A DNA stretch of 64,000 nucleotides from Bermanella sp. WJH001 (lineage in GTDB: Bacteria > Pseudomonadota > Gammaproteobacteria > Pseudomonadales > Oceanobacteraceae). The stretch's first letter is position 1. Every line of letters starts with the position of its first letter. The notes under the pieces were generated by a model. It saw only the letters and a program-made list of their open reading frames with translations. It made no database searches and was not told the origin of the DNA. Below are positions 25,154 through 33,570 of this stretch, one piece after another. The translations under genes and the position numbers were made by a program. Location: NCBI RefSeq assembly GCF_030070105.1, contig NZ_JASJOO010000002.1:1116001-1180000 (forward strand), written 5' to 3'.

Positions 25154-26089
25154 TCAGTATTTGTCTGCACCAGAGAAAGCTCTGTCCTGACTGGCTAATA
25201 GCGCTTTATCTAAGCCACCCATCACCTGCAGCAATGCTTGGCAAAATGGCACCAACCAATTACAACTAAGGGCGAACTCATGGGCAAAGCGTGCATCTTG
25301 ACCTTCAGAGCTGTCAGGGGCTTCTTCTTGCTCGAGTAATAACTTGATGCGCTTAATTGATAGGTCATCTTGCAAAATAAAACTGACGTTTTCACGCCAA
25401 ATTAAAGCCAATTTACTGACAATTTTACCCGCATCCATGTGGACATTTAATTCATCGGTTAACAGGTCTTGGTTACGAGCTCGCACTAAGGCTCCCTCTG
25501 CATCTTGCAATTCCACTTCTTCTCCTAATGCCCAGTCTTGAGGCAAAGAAAGCGGGTTCTTTAACCAAGAAGTCATCACATGGCTGGGGGAATTATCAGA
25601 GTTCACCAGTGAAACGGGTAAACCATCTAGGGTTTCGCGCAAAAACGCAGTGGCATCATCCGCACTTTTTGCACTGCCCGAAAGCACCATTAACCAACCT
25701 TGTTTTGGAAAAACCAAAATAGGTAAACGGCTCGACTTAGTAAAGGCCTTTGGCAATAGTGCTTGAGTAAGATCGTCTTTCATTTGCTGGCGAATTTTAC
25801 GGCTAGGCTTGTAACCCTCGGCCTGCTCAAACTCTTCAACTTTCAATTGTAAGTGCTCATTCACTACAGACGCAGGCAACAAGCGTTTTTCTTGCTTCAG
25901 CATCAACAATTGAGCTCCGTGTGCTTCATACACACGCTCCCCTGAATCCACTGCACTGACCCAGCCTTGTGATGATAATTGCTGAGACAAACATGGCTCA
26001 AATGGCTTGTTTGATAACTTTGTGTCTAACGCATCCCCTGCTGGCAAAGGCTTATTTAAGACATACCAATAAAAATTTTTAACCTGCAT
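25154..26089 (-). CDS. rdgC: Recombination-associated protein RdgC
   Basis: A 311-residue DNA-binding protein. In E. coli RdgC forms a ring around duplex DNA and restrains RecA. The opening MQVKNFYWYVLNKPL and motifs such as GWVSAVDSGERVYEAHG and KIRQQMKDDL agree with the family, as does the length. It is a single gene with about 260 bases upstream of its start shared with the divergent chalcone-isomerase-like gene. Confidence 0.92.
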   Translation of the reverse strand: MQVKNFYWYVLNKPLPAGDALDTKLSNKPFEPCLSQQLSSQGWVSAVDSGERVYEAHGAQLLMLKQEKRLLPASVVNEHLQLKVEEFEQAEGYKPSRKIRQQMKDDLTQALLPKAFTKSSRLPILVFPKQGWLMVLSGSAKSADDATAFLRETLDGLPVSLVNSDNSPSHVMTSWLKNPLSLPQDWALGEEVELQDAEGALVRARNQDLLTDELNVHMDAGKIVSKLALIWRENVSFILQDDLSIKRIKLLLEQEEAPDSSEGQDARFAHEFALSCNWLVPFCQALLQVMGGLDKALLASQDRAFSGADKY

Positions 26090-26349
26090 ACACGACCTCT
26101 TAGTAGCCGCGCATTATGCCCAAAGAGGCCATCATTTCACAGAGCCGTGTTATCGCTCATTTTGAAACATTAGGGTGTTTATAGCGCCATTATTGGCATC
26201 AATGGCCTAATAGGACCTTTATTATTGGTAACATTGTTTGGGCGTACCTTTGTTTACACAAAACCTCTACTGCGTCACAAAATAGAATTGAATGCCGTCA
26301 CGCTTAAGTGATATAAGTGGCCCACACAAATAAAAATAAGAGCCCACCT

Positions 26350-26964
26350 ATGAGACTCATTTACGCTATATTCCTGTTAATTACATCAACCTTATTCATC
26401 TCTAACGCAAATGCATATGATGTGGCGGATGTAAACTTAAGTGAGGTGGTGCCAGCCAATGCTGAGCGACCGGAACTACACTTAAATGGTGCTTCCCTTC
26501 GTGAACTTTATCTATTAATAGAAACCTATGTCGGTGCCCTGTATTTAGAAAAACCTTCGAGCAACCCTCAAGAGATTTTAGACAGCGAAACCCATAAGCG
26601 TATGGTGTTCCATGTAATGATGAAAAAAGTAGGCGCTCGACGCATTGCCAATGCACTGCAAGAGGCACTTGTCATGAATGTGACCAAAGAACAACACAAG
26701 CAATTAGCAAAAGAAATTGAGCAAATGTTAAGCTACTTTGACGGTAAAATGCATCGTGGCGAAGAAGCCATCTTTGACTACATTCCCGGTAAAGGCACTC
26801 AAATCACCATTAATAATCAAGTAAAAGGTGTTATTCCAGGTAAAGATTATTACCGTGCAATGTTATCTATTTGGATTGGTGATAACCCAGTTGGGCGTAC
26901 ATTTAAAGATGATATTTTGGGCTTAAATCGCGAACAGAAAAATACCCAAGTAGCTGGGCAATAA
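26350..26964 (+). CDS. Exported chalcone isomerase-like protein
   Basis: A 204-residue protein with a signal peptide (cleavage near NANA-YDV). The core resembles the chalcone-isomerase-like family: HLNGASLRELYLLIETYVGALYLEKP then KRMVFHVMMKKVG, and RTFKDDILGL at the end. I use the ATG at 26350 rather than the in-frame GTG at 26317 because the signal peptide begins there. Bacterial members are periplasmic and do not carry the plant enzyme's function; the ligand may be a fatty acid. It stands alone and converges on the TapT gene with one base between stops. Confidence 0.75.
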   Translation: MRLIYAIFLLITSTLFISNANAYDVADVNLSEVVPANAERPELHLNGASLRELYLLIETYVGALYLEKPSSNPQEILDSETHKRMVFHVMMKKVGARRIANALQEALVMNVTKEQHKQLAKEIEQMLSYFDGKMHRGEEAIFDYIPGKGTQITINNQVKGVIPGKDYYRAMLSIWIGDNPVGRTFKDDILGLNREQKNTQVAGQ

Positions 26965-26965
26965 T

Positions 26966-27589
26966 TTAATCTTGTAGTTGCTTTGCATAATGGGCTAAGA
27001 ATACTTCTTGGCCCATTTTTTTTATCTGCATATCAACCATTGCATTAAACGGTTTAAGCAATTCATCAAAGCCCCCCTTATTTGAACTTAGATAATGGCA
27101 ACCGTGCATCACCGCTTCCAAGGTTGATACTCCCCCCTCAATCGAACTGGATCGAATTTGATACTGACTCGAAGGAATATTGGATAAATGCACACAAGGC
27201 AACTTAGCCAACCAAGGGTTCATGTGCCAAATACGCTTAGCCTTTCGCCAAGTACCATCAATAATGATTAATGTCTCAATTCCCTCAACACTATTGGCCT
27301 GTTCAGTTAAATTCCACTCCTCACTATTAGCTGCAGGAAATAGCACCCGACACGACTTAGGGTTTCTTAGCAGCCCTTGAACCACATCAAGGTGCTCGAA
27401 TTCTTCACCAACCAATACATCTAACGGTTTAATGCACAACTGTAACAAGGGAACCGTCGCTAACGCCTGTTTTTGCTCACTGGGGTGCTGTAGAATCAAC
27501 AACCGACAAGGGGCCTGCAAATTCACTAAATACGGGCATATACAAACTGCTAGCGGTCGCTGACAGTGTTCACATAATTTTCTTGGCAT
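26966..27589 (-). CDS. tapT: DTW-domain tRNA-uridine aminocarboxypropyltransferase
   Basis: A 207-residue DTW-domain enzyme that makes acp3U47 in tRNA from S-adenosylmethionine. It shows the CEHCQRPLAVCICPY zinc-knuckle start, the DGTW motif (ILIDGTW-type; here IIDGTWRKAKRIW) and SSIEGGVSTLEAVMH. I use the ATG at 27589 rather than an upstream TTG at 27598. The divergent pseudouridine synthase start lies only 8 bases away, so each promoter must be inside the other gene's coding region or upstream genes must read through. Confidence 0.85.
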   Translation of the reverse strand: MPRKLCEHCQRPLAVCICPYLVNLQAPCRLLILQHPSEQKQALATVPLLQLCIKPLDVLVGEEFEHLDVVQGLLRNPKSCRVLFPAANSEEWNLTEQANSVEGIETLIIIDGTWRKAKRIWHMNPWLAKLPCVHLSNIPSSQYQIRSSSIEGGVSTLEAVMHGCHYLSSNKGGFDELLKPFNAMVDMQIKKMGQEVFLAHYAKQLQD

Positions 27590-27597
27590 ATTGCTCA

Positions 27598-28203
27598 ATG
27601 CAGATTTTATATCAGGATAAACATTTACTTGTGATCAACAAACCCAGTGGGCTGTTGTCTCAACCAGGTAGCTTAGACGACAGTGTCACCCATCGTCTAC
27701 AGTCACAATTCCCTTTCTTAGGCATTGTGCACCGACTAGATCAAGGCACATCCGGCATTATGGTGATTGCGTTAAATCAAAAAGCCCTATCGCACCTAGC
27801 TAAACAGTTTCAATTTCGCACCACTTTTAAAGTATATGAAGCGGAAGTATTTGGGCAACTACCATTAAGCAAAGGCCATATCGACTTACCCTTGCGCTGT
27901 GACTGGCCAAACCGGCCAAAACAAGAGGTTCACCCAGAAGGCAAGCCCTCGCAAACCCACTGGCATTGCATTGAATCATCAAGCAAACGCAGTCGGGTAT
28001 TATTAATTCCCCACACTGGAAGAAGCCATCAACTTAGGGTGCACCTTGCAAGCTTAGGACACCCTATTATTGGGGATTATTTTTATGCCCAAGACGAGGC
28101 ACTTAATATGAGTAACCGTCTACATTTACATGCTAAGCAACTCACCATTCACCACCCCATTACTAACCAGCGTATTCACTTTGAGAGTAAAGCGCCTTTT
28201 TAA
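27598..28203 (+). CDS. RluA-family pseudouridine synthase
   Basis: A 201-residue, S4-less synthase. The catalytic Asp is in IVHRLDQGTSGIMVIAL and the C-terminal TGRSHQLRVHLASLGHPIIGD is typical of RluA-type enzymes. The target is unknown; the short length resembles the RluA/TruC class. I use ATG 27598; a TTG 15 bases upstream would extend the protein into the divergent tapT start. Both this gene and tapT modify RNA, and their starts are separated by 8 bases. It converges on the thioesterase gene with no gap. Confidence 0.88.
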   Translation: MQILYQDKHLLVINKPSGLLSQPGSLDDSVTHRLQSQFPFLGIVHRLDQGTSGIMVIALNQKALSHLAKQFQFRTTFKVYEAEVFGQLPLSKGHIDLPLRCDWPNRPKQEVHPEGKPSQTHWHCIESSSKRSRVLLIPHTGRSHQLRVHLASLGHPIIGDYFYAQDEALNMSNRLHLHAKQLTIHHPITNQRIHFESKAPF

Positions 28204-28653
28204 CTAATGGCTAGGCGTGGCAGAATTATTGGCAATACACAGATCAATAAAGTCTTGGGGCAATACCGGTGTGGGTTGTTTATGCTCATCTATGGCCACA
28301 AAACTAAAGACACCGGAAATGGCTTTTTCACAACCATCTTGATACAAGTCTTCCACATACATATCAACGCGAACCTTCAAACTGGTGCGCCCCACATGAA
28401 TGACCTGCGCAATTAATTCAACCACCGAACCCGCGGGCACTGGGTGTTTAAAATCTATTTTATCGGAGCTCACGGTTACAATACGTTGACGACTAAAACG
28501 AGTGGCAGCAATAAATGACACCTCATCCATCCACTGCAATGCAGTACCACCAAATAACGTATCGTGATGATTAGTGGTATCAGGGAACACAGCTTTTGTT
28601 ACATGAGTTTTTGCAAGGGTTTTACGATGAGCAATGATTTCTTCTAACGTCAT
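28204..28653 (-). CDS. Hotdog-fold acyl-CoA thioesterase (YciA-like)
   Basis: A 149-residue hotdog thioesterase that hydrolyses acyl-CoA. FPDTTNHHDTLFGGTALQWMDE contains the catalytic Asn/Asp and Gly-Gly turn of YciA/BFIT proteins, and HVGRTSLKVRVDMYVEDL is the beta-strand core. The start at 28653 has GGAAAAG 9 bases upstream; an ATG at 28665 (MEKTM) is also possible. A disordered tail with PTPVLPQDF follows the fold. It is a single gene converging on a pseudouridine synthase. Confidence 0.85.
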   Translation of the reverse strand: MTLEEIIAHRKTLAKTHVTKAVFPDTTNHHDTLFGGTALQWMDEVSFIAATRFSRQRIVTVSSDKIDFKHPVPAGSVVELIAQVIHVGRTSLKVRVDMYVEDLYQDGCEKAISGVFSFVAIDEHKQPTPVLPQDFIDLCIANNSATPSH

Positions 28654-28744
28654 AGTCTTTTCCATTTTCAATCATAGAAGTTTGGACGATATATGCCGTT
28701 TTTACCAATGATGAATTTTCACGCTAAGCATGAGAGGGATGAGG

Positions 28745-29599
28745 TTAAATGCTATGTTGCGACATAAAGTCTTTAATCACATGAGAGATTTTATTGACAT
28801 CGCCATCTAGGTGTAAGTGATGGCCACCACTTAACCAGATTAATTTTTGCTCACCACGGATCCATTGCCAACGTTCACTTACGAGCGACTCTGAAAACAA
28901 CCCATCACTGGCAAAAACACCCAACACAGGTGCCGTGATTTGTTTTATAAAACTGATGATAACCGCTTCAGGTAAACGCATCATGGAGGTATACCTTAAA
29001 CGTTTATCGTTAGACCAAGCATAACCATGCTCGGTTTTGGTTAAACCTCTTTCCACTATTTTTTCGGCTGAGCTATGTGAAAGTTTTAATGGCCCATTCA
29101 TTCGTGCATGAATAAATCCTTGAGTGTCATGTCGCGATTTTTGTTCAGGATTATGTTTTTTCATACTAACAATAGCTTGTGCTAAACGTTCAGGTGCCGT
29201 ATCAATTTCACCCGCCATAGGACCAATGGCTTCTATCAACGTTAAACTTTTCAAACGATGAGGAAAGGTACCTGCATACAAGGTTGCAATAGCCGCTCCC
29301 ATTGAATGACCAATAATATGGCAATGCTTCCATTGTAAAGCATCAAGAATATGTTCAACGTCTTCGACCCCAGCCCACAAGTGATAATGGTGATGAGCAG
29401 GCCAATGACCACTCAATCCATGGCCGGGCAAATCAACTGCCACAATGTGATAATCGGATAATAACGGTGCTAAATTTGAAAAACTTTCAGCATTATCTAA
29501 CCAACCATGCAATGCTAAAACTTTAGGGCCTTTTGGATTACCCCATTGTAAAGCATGCACATCAATGCCCTTGATGTGTAATTTGATCGAAGGGTTCAT
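28745..29599 (-). CDS. Alpha/beta hydrolase
   Basis: A 284-residue hydrolase. The nucleophile elbow is GHSMGAAIATLY (Ser) and LALHGWLDNAESF near the N-terminus forms the oxyanion region; the catalytic His is in GGHHLHLDG near the end. The substrate is not predictable. Its ATG overlaps the stop of the upstream alpha/beta hydrolase (four bases), so the two are translated together. A related monoacylglycerol-lipase-like enzyme at 47293 has no sequence-level link. Confidence 0.85.
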   Translation of the reverse strand: MNPSIKLHIKGIDVHALQWGNPKGPKVLALHGWLDNAESFSNLAPLLSDYHIVAVDLPGHGLSGHWPAHHHYHLWAGVEDVEHILDALQWKHCHIIGHSMGAAIATLYAGTFPHRLKSLTLIEAIGPMAGEIDTAPERLAQAIVSMKKHNPEQKSRHDTQGFIHARMNGPLKLSHSSAEKIVERGLTKTEHGYAWSNDKRLRYTSMMRLPEAVIISFIKQITAPVLGVFASDGLFSESLVSERWQWIRGEQKLIWLSGGHHLHLDGDVNKISHVIKDFMSQHSI

Positions 29600-30366
29600 A
29601 AGGCCTCGATAATTGCTTGAATGTGATCAGCCGTTTGTTCGGGGAACTCTAGTGGAAAAAGATGTCCCCCATGAACGGCTTTCACATCCATTGAAGGAAT
29701 GTTTTTTAACTGTCTTAGTAATGCAGGTCGGATCACATCACTGCTATCACCGTACAACAAAGTGGAAGGCACGATTGAATTCTTGAAAGAAATATTATTC
29801 GGTAACGTACGATAGATAGCGACTTCATTCTCGACTCCATACTTTAATTTCAATGATTGATTTAAACGCGCAGTGCCATATTCAATATAATCTTTTAAGC
29901 ATCTGGCATCTGCTCTTTTAAATAAAGATTTATTAGAAAAGTATTCAAATGCATGTTGATGATCCTCAAACACTTCCTGGCGCCCTTTGGTTCTTCCAGC
30001 TGGTGTAATTCGATCGATAAATTTAAATCGCTTAGCAAGACTAATCATCATTGATGCCATAGTATCCAGTAAAGGCGGATCCAATAAAATGAGATGCTTG
30101 AATAATTCTGGGCGCTGTTGAGCAGCCAAGAAAATCAAAACCCCTCCCATGCTATGACCTATCGCGACAATGGGTTCATGATGTAATACTGTTATTTCAT
30201 CAATTAATTCATTAACGAGATACTGCCAGTTATTCGATATGGGATAATTTGGATGATGACCATGCATATCTAAAAAGCTTAACTCAAAGTTTTCAGCTAT
30301 GCGGTCCAACATGACACTATAGCTTTTTGCAGGAAACCCATTGGCATGACAAAAATGTACTTTCAT
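29596..30366 (-). CDS. Alpha/beta hydrolase
   Basis: A 256-residue hydrolase with the nucleophile motif GHSMGGVLIFLA and a catalytic-His region VHGGHLFPLEFPEQ at the C-terminus. The opening HFCHANGFPAKSY is typical of a group often annotated as esterase or MenH-like, with the substrate unknown. It lies 7 bases after the TraB/GumN gene and overlaps the next hydrolase by 4 bases. Confidence 0.82.
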   Translation of the reverse strand: MKVHFCHANGFPAKSYSVMLDRIAENFELSFLDMHGHHPNYPISNNWQYLVNELIDEITVLHHEPIVAIGHSMGGVLIFLAAQQRPELFKHLILLDPPLLDTMASMMISLAKRFKFIDRITPAGRTKGRQEVFEDHQHAFEYFSNKSLFKRADARCLKDYIEYGTARLNQSLKLKYGVENEVAIYRTLPNNISFKNSIVPSTLLYGDSSDVIRPALLRQLKNIPSMDVKAVHGGHLFPLEFPEQTADHIQAIIEAL

Positions 30367-30373
30367 GACTATA

Positions 30374-31255
30374 TCACCACGGGCTAACTTTTAGATCAGG
30401 CGGTGTTACAGCGTAACCCTGTAGACGTAAGAGGTTAAGTAAACCGTTCTCTCCCGGTAAATGCAACGCACCCACTGCCACAAAAGCTCTGCCCTTTTCT
30501 AATTGCGGCAGCATGCGTTCAATCATTTTTAAATTGCGTTGATCAATCAACGAATTCATTAAACGCTTCGCCAGCTCATCATCTTGACTTTGTAACTCCA
30601 TACTTCGGCGATATATTTCATCAAGGTCACCTTTTAAATACGCCAATACGAGTTTTTCATTTAACTCTTGCACCACTGGTAAAAAATCAAGTGAGTCCTT
30701 TAATAATGTCACCTGATCATCACGTGCTAAAGAATCAAAAACCGATAATTGTTCTTGCAGTGTTTCAAGGGCGCACAATTGTTTATATTGATGAATCCCC
30801 CAATGATACAGCTGCTCATCCAGTGCGTAGCCCCCTTGGCTCTGTGGTCGACTTAACACAATCATAGCTGCCCAAGGTTTTAAATAAACAGATTCCAATG
30901 GTGTCATCCCCCGTTTATTTAACTCCAAACTTAAACGATTAAATAAGCGATCACCCAAAATTTCATCGAGAAATTGCCCCTTTGGCAACAGCATTGCACG
31001 ACCGATACCCACTTGTGTTTCACGATTAGGTAAGATTTCCAAACACAAAGTTTTTGCCTCATTAAAGCGATGCATAACTTGGGTATCCAGATCTTTAACC
31101 CGCTTGTCGTCAATGTGAATGGTGCCAAATAAGAAAGAGGACGGTTGCTGCGGCTTGCTAATACGCCACAACAAACCAGGCCCGACTTGGGCCTGAATAA
31201 AGGTTGAAAATAGAAACGTTAATAAGAGGACAAGATGCCTTGCAACATTCCACAT
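30374..31255 (-). CDS. TraB/GumN-family protein
   Basis: A 293-residue exported protein with a signal peptide (MWNVARHLVLLLTFLFSTF, cleavage near IQAQ). The family core is visible as LLWRISKPQQPSSFLFGTIHIDDKRV at about 28-53, and AVGALHLPGENGLLNLL near the C-terminus, with the paired Gly-His motifs believed to bind metal in this family. Members are proposed to be TIKI-like metalloproteases. The start codon lies inside the SixA gene by 37 bases, an unusually long overlap, but the frame is supported by the signal peptide. Confidence 0.8.
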   Translation of the reverse strand: MWNVARHLVLLLTFLFSTFIQAQVGPGLLWRISKPQQPSSFLFGTIHIDDKRVKDLDTQVMHRFNEAKTLCLEILPNRETQVGIGRAMLLPKGQFLDEILGDRLFNRLSLELNKRGMTPLESVYLKPWAAMIVLSRPQSQGGYALDEQLYHWGIHQYKQLCALETLQEQLSVFDSLARDDQVTLLKDSLDFLPVVQELNEKLVLAYLKGDLDEIYRRSMELQSQDDELAKRLMNSLIDQRNLKMIERMLPQLEKGRAFVAVGALHLPGENGLLNLLRLQGYAVTPPDLKVSPW

Positions 31256-31683
31256 TGGCCTGCAAACACCTCTGCATTAATTGATACAATGGCTGCCGTT
31301 TCAATATGTCGACCACCGGTATTGCCATCACAAAAATGAGTTGTCAAACGTCCCGCAAAGGTTTGATGACAAACCAGTAATACATTTAGGGAGTCACCCT
31401 TTAAAGACAAAAGTTGATCTAACGCGGGTTGCGTGGAGACATCAGGAGTAATCCAACTTACCGTCTGACATTTTTGAAAACGAACACCTTGCTTAACTAG
31501 GATTTCCCATGTTTGTTGTGCTCGTAAATATGGGCTCACAAAAACATGGGTGAACACTTCATCCGCAAGGGCTTTAGAATTAACACTTACTTGACGACAG
31601 CCTTCATCTGTCAAAGGTCGTAACTCATCGCTTGGAGCAACCGAATGAGCTTGCCCATGACGCATAATCCAAAGCTTATGCAT
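31219..31683 (-). CDS. sixA: SixA-type phosphohistidine phosphatase
   Basis: A 154-residue histidine-phosphatase-superfamily enzyme. The phospho-acceptor is H9 in MRHGQAHS, with FVSPYLRAQQTWE and VCHQTF giving the second Arg and His. In E. coli SixA dephosphorylates NPr or phosphohistidine in HPt domains. Its ATG overlaps the DUF4389 gene by 8 bases and its end overlaps the TraB gene by 37 bases. The PTS-nitrogen partners are not in the window. Confidence 0.88.
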   Translation of the reverse strand: MHKLWIMRHGQAHSVAPSDELRPLTDEGCRQVSVNSKALADEVFTHVFVSPYLRAQQTWEILVKQGVRFQKCQTVSWITPDVSTQPALDQLLSLKGDSLNVLLVCHQTFAGRLTTHFCDGNTGGRHIETAAIVSINAEVFAGQCGMLQGILSSY

Positions 31684-32035
31684 CGCTGTCGTCAGTTGCT
31701 TTTTTGGTTTTAGCGGCCGTTTTACGTGTGGTTTTACGTACCGTTTTAGGAACGGCTACTTCTTCGACCGGCCAATCAGTAAACGGATATGGCTTCTCTT
31801 CTGTGTTATAACTCAAATAATTAATAATTTGAGCCACATACATACTTAAGCCTTTGGCAAAATTACTTAACCCTTGATTGGCATCACCGCTTAACAATAC
31901 ATAAAACCACTGACTAATGGCTACTAACAACACAAGAATATCCACAATGCGGTATACAATAAAAAACAGCACCATAAATAAACTGCGCAACCAAAATGAT
32001 TCAGATTTAATGTTGTCTTTCCATTGCTTGTCCAT
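31676..32035 (-). CDS. DUF4389 membrane protein with basic C-terminal tail
   Basis: A 119-residue protein with two membrane helices in the middle (VVLFFIVYRIVDILVLLV-type) and the DUF4389 pattern ending LSYNTEEKPYPFTDWP. A Lys/Arg/Thr-rich tail (RKTTRKTAAKTKKA) then resembles a histone-H1-like basic stretch. I use the ATG at 32035, preceded by AGAGGTG, rather than the longer frame that would run into gpsA. It is 1 base after the gpsA stop and overlaps sixA by 8 bases. Function is unknown. Confidence 0.75.
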   Translation of the reverse strand: MDKQWKDNIKSESFWLRSLFMVLFFIVYRIVDILVLLVAISQWFYVLLSGDANQGLSNFAKGLSMYVAQIINYLSYNTEEKPYPFTDWPVEEVAVPKTVRKTTRKTAAKTKKATDDSDA

Positions 32036-32036
32036 G

Positions 32037-33074
32037 CTAGGCACCTCTTGGTAAAGAAAATTCGACATCCGTATTGTGGTCACCTGTCATTAATGCGTTT
32101 GCTACTTCATCCACTTTCACACCTTCAAACAGTACCGCGTATAAAGCATTCACTAATGGCATATAAATACCCATTTCATTGGCTTCATTACGAACATAGC
32201 GCAAAGTATTAATACCTTCAGCAACTTCACCCAATGACTCTATGGCTTGCTCTAGGCTCTCGCCTTTACCTACCGCATAACCCACTCGATAATTTCGACT
32301 TAACGGCGATACACAGGTGGCAACTAAATCACCGACGCCCGCTAAACCCAAAAAGGTCATTGGGTTAGCCCCTTGGGAAACCGCAAAACGACTCATCTCT
32401 GCAAGGCTACGCGTAATCAACATGGCTTTGGTATTTTCTCCAAAACCAAGAGCTGCCGCCATGCCGGTTATAATGGCGTATATGTTTTTTAAAGCACCAC
32501 CAAGTTCAACGCCATACATATCGGCATTAACGTAAATTCTAAAAAATTTACAGCTTAAACTTTGCTGAATAAAGTCACGCACACGCTTATCTTTACTTGC
32601 AATAACCGTTGCTGCCAACTGGCCTTGTGCAATTTCTTTTGCAAGGTTAGGTCCGCTAATAACACCCACTGGATTGGTTGGGAAAACCCCTCGTAAGATA
32701 TCGCTCATAAGATTAAAGCCATCTGGCTCAATCCCTTTTGTGGTGCTAATAAGAATTTGTTCTTTATCAACCAAACCTAGAGTTCGCTCAACGATTTCGC
32801 GAAACGATTTACTTGGAATAGCATAAAAAACAACTTGGCTGCCCTGAATAGCATCGGCCAAGTCGTCCGTAGCATTTATGCCAGTATGCAGTTGCACACC
32901 TGGTAGATATTGTTTGTTTTCATGCGTGTTATTGATATCTGCAACCGCCTGAGGGTTACGCATCCATAAGCTCACTTGAAAACCATTTTCAGCAAGTATA
33001 TTTGCGATTGCAGTACCAAAACTACCACCACCAAGTACGGTAGCTTTTTGTACTAAAGGTTCTTGTGTTGTCAT
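32037..33074 (-). CDS. gpsA: NAD(P)H-dependent glycerol-3-phosphate dehydrogenase
   Basis: Makes glycerol-3-phosphate from dihydroxyacetone phosphate for phospholipid synthesis. It has the Rossmann motif [32 protein letters not shown] and the active-site Lys/Asp in [14 protein letters not shown] (Lys of ELGGALKN). Length (345) suits the family. It is 7 bases after the STAS gene, in a run of minus-strand genes starting at the RR-PP2C gene. Confidence 0.96.
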   Translation of the reverse strand: MTTQEPLVQKATVLGGGSFGTAIANILAENGFQVSLWMRNPQAVADINNTHENKQYLPGVQLHTGINATDDLADAIQGSQVVFYAIPSKSFREIVERTLGLVDKEQILISTTKGIEPDGFNLMSDILRGVFPTNPVGVISGPNLAKEIAQGQLAATVIASKDKRVRDFIQQSLSCKFFRIYVNADMYGVELGGALKNIYAIITGMAAALGFGENTKAMLITRSLAEMSRFAVSQGANPMTFLGLAGVGDLVATCVSPLSRNYRVGYAVGKGESLEQAIESLGEVAEGINTLRYVRNEANEMGIYMPLVNALYAVLFEGVKVDEVANALMTGDHNTDVEFSLPRGA

Positions 33075-33081
33075 AGGAAAA

Positions 33082-33570
33082 TCAGTTTTCTTCTAAGCTA
33101 TTAACTAAATCCTGAAATGCATCGCGATTATTTTGGTTCATATCCATCAATAACTTATGAGCCTCTAATACACGTTGTTTCATTTCTGCTTCATCAACGG
33201 ATTTAAGTGGTAATTCGTCTAGGTATTCCACACGGGATACCAGTTCTTTTACGATATAAAATACCTGATCAAATCCCATACTTAATAAGATTCGATTGAT
33301 ATCATCTTGAGTAGAAATAATGGTAGGAAGTTGGCCGTATTTTTCTTTATATAAAATTGATATTTTTGCAAGCTGACCAAGAGAGGTACTATCGATACAC
33401 TGGGTTTCAGTTAAATCAATAATCACCGTTTTAAATTCTTCACTTTCAAACATGTGGTCAGTGTACTGATCAAGTGTGCTACACAAATTTAAACGTACAT
33501 CACCGACGAATTTAATTATGTATATACCTTGGCTTTGAGCAACGAGAATTTTTCCCGTATTCATAGTCAT
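33082..33570 (-). CDS. STAS anti-sigma-factor antagonist (HsbA/CrsA-like)
   Basis: A 162-residue protein with a STAS domain (about 8-105) and a helical C-terminal extension. The conserved phosphorylation Ser is S61 in [12 protein letters not shown]. The length and extension match HsbA of Pseudomonas aeruginosa and CrsA of Shewanella, which switch partner between an anti-sigma factor and other effectors. The start is ATG 33570, overlapping the RR-PP2C stop by four bases, so they are co-translated. The cognate kinase or anti-sigma factor is not in the window. Confidence 0.8.
   Translation of the reverse strand: MTMNTGKILVAQSQGIYIIKFVGDVRLNLCSTLDQYTDHMFESEEFKTVIIDLTETQCIDSTSLGQLAKISILYKEKYGQLPTIISTQDDINRILLSMGFDQVFYIVKELVSRVEYLDELPLKSVDEAEMKQRVLEAHKLLMDMNQNNRDAFQDLVNSLEEN

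Noticed and set aside
26184..26205. GCCATTATTGG shared with the 47243 region as a common operator
   Set aside because: An 11-base match within 64 kb is expected by chance many times, and the positions relative to the genes differ.
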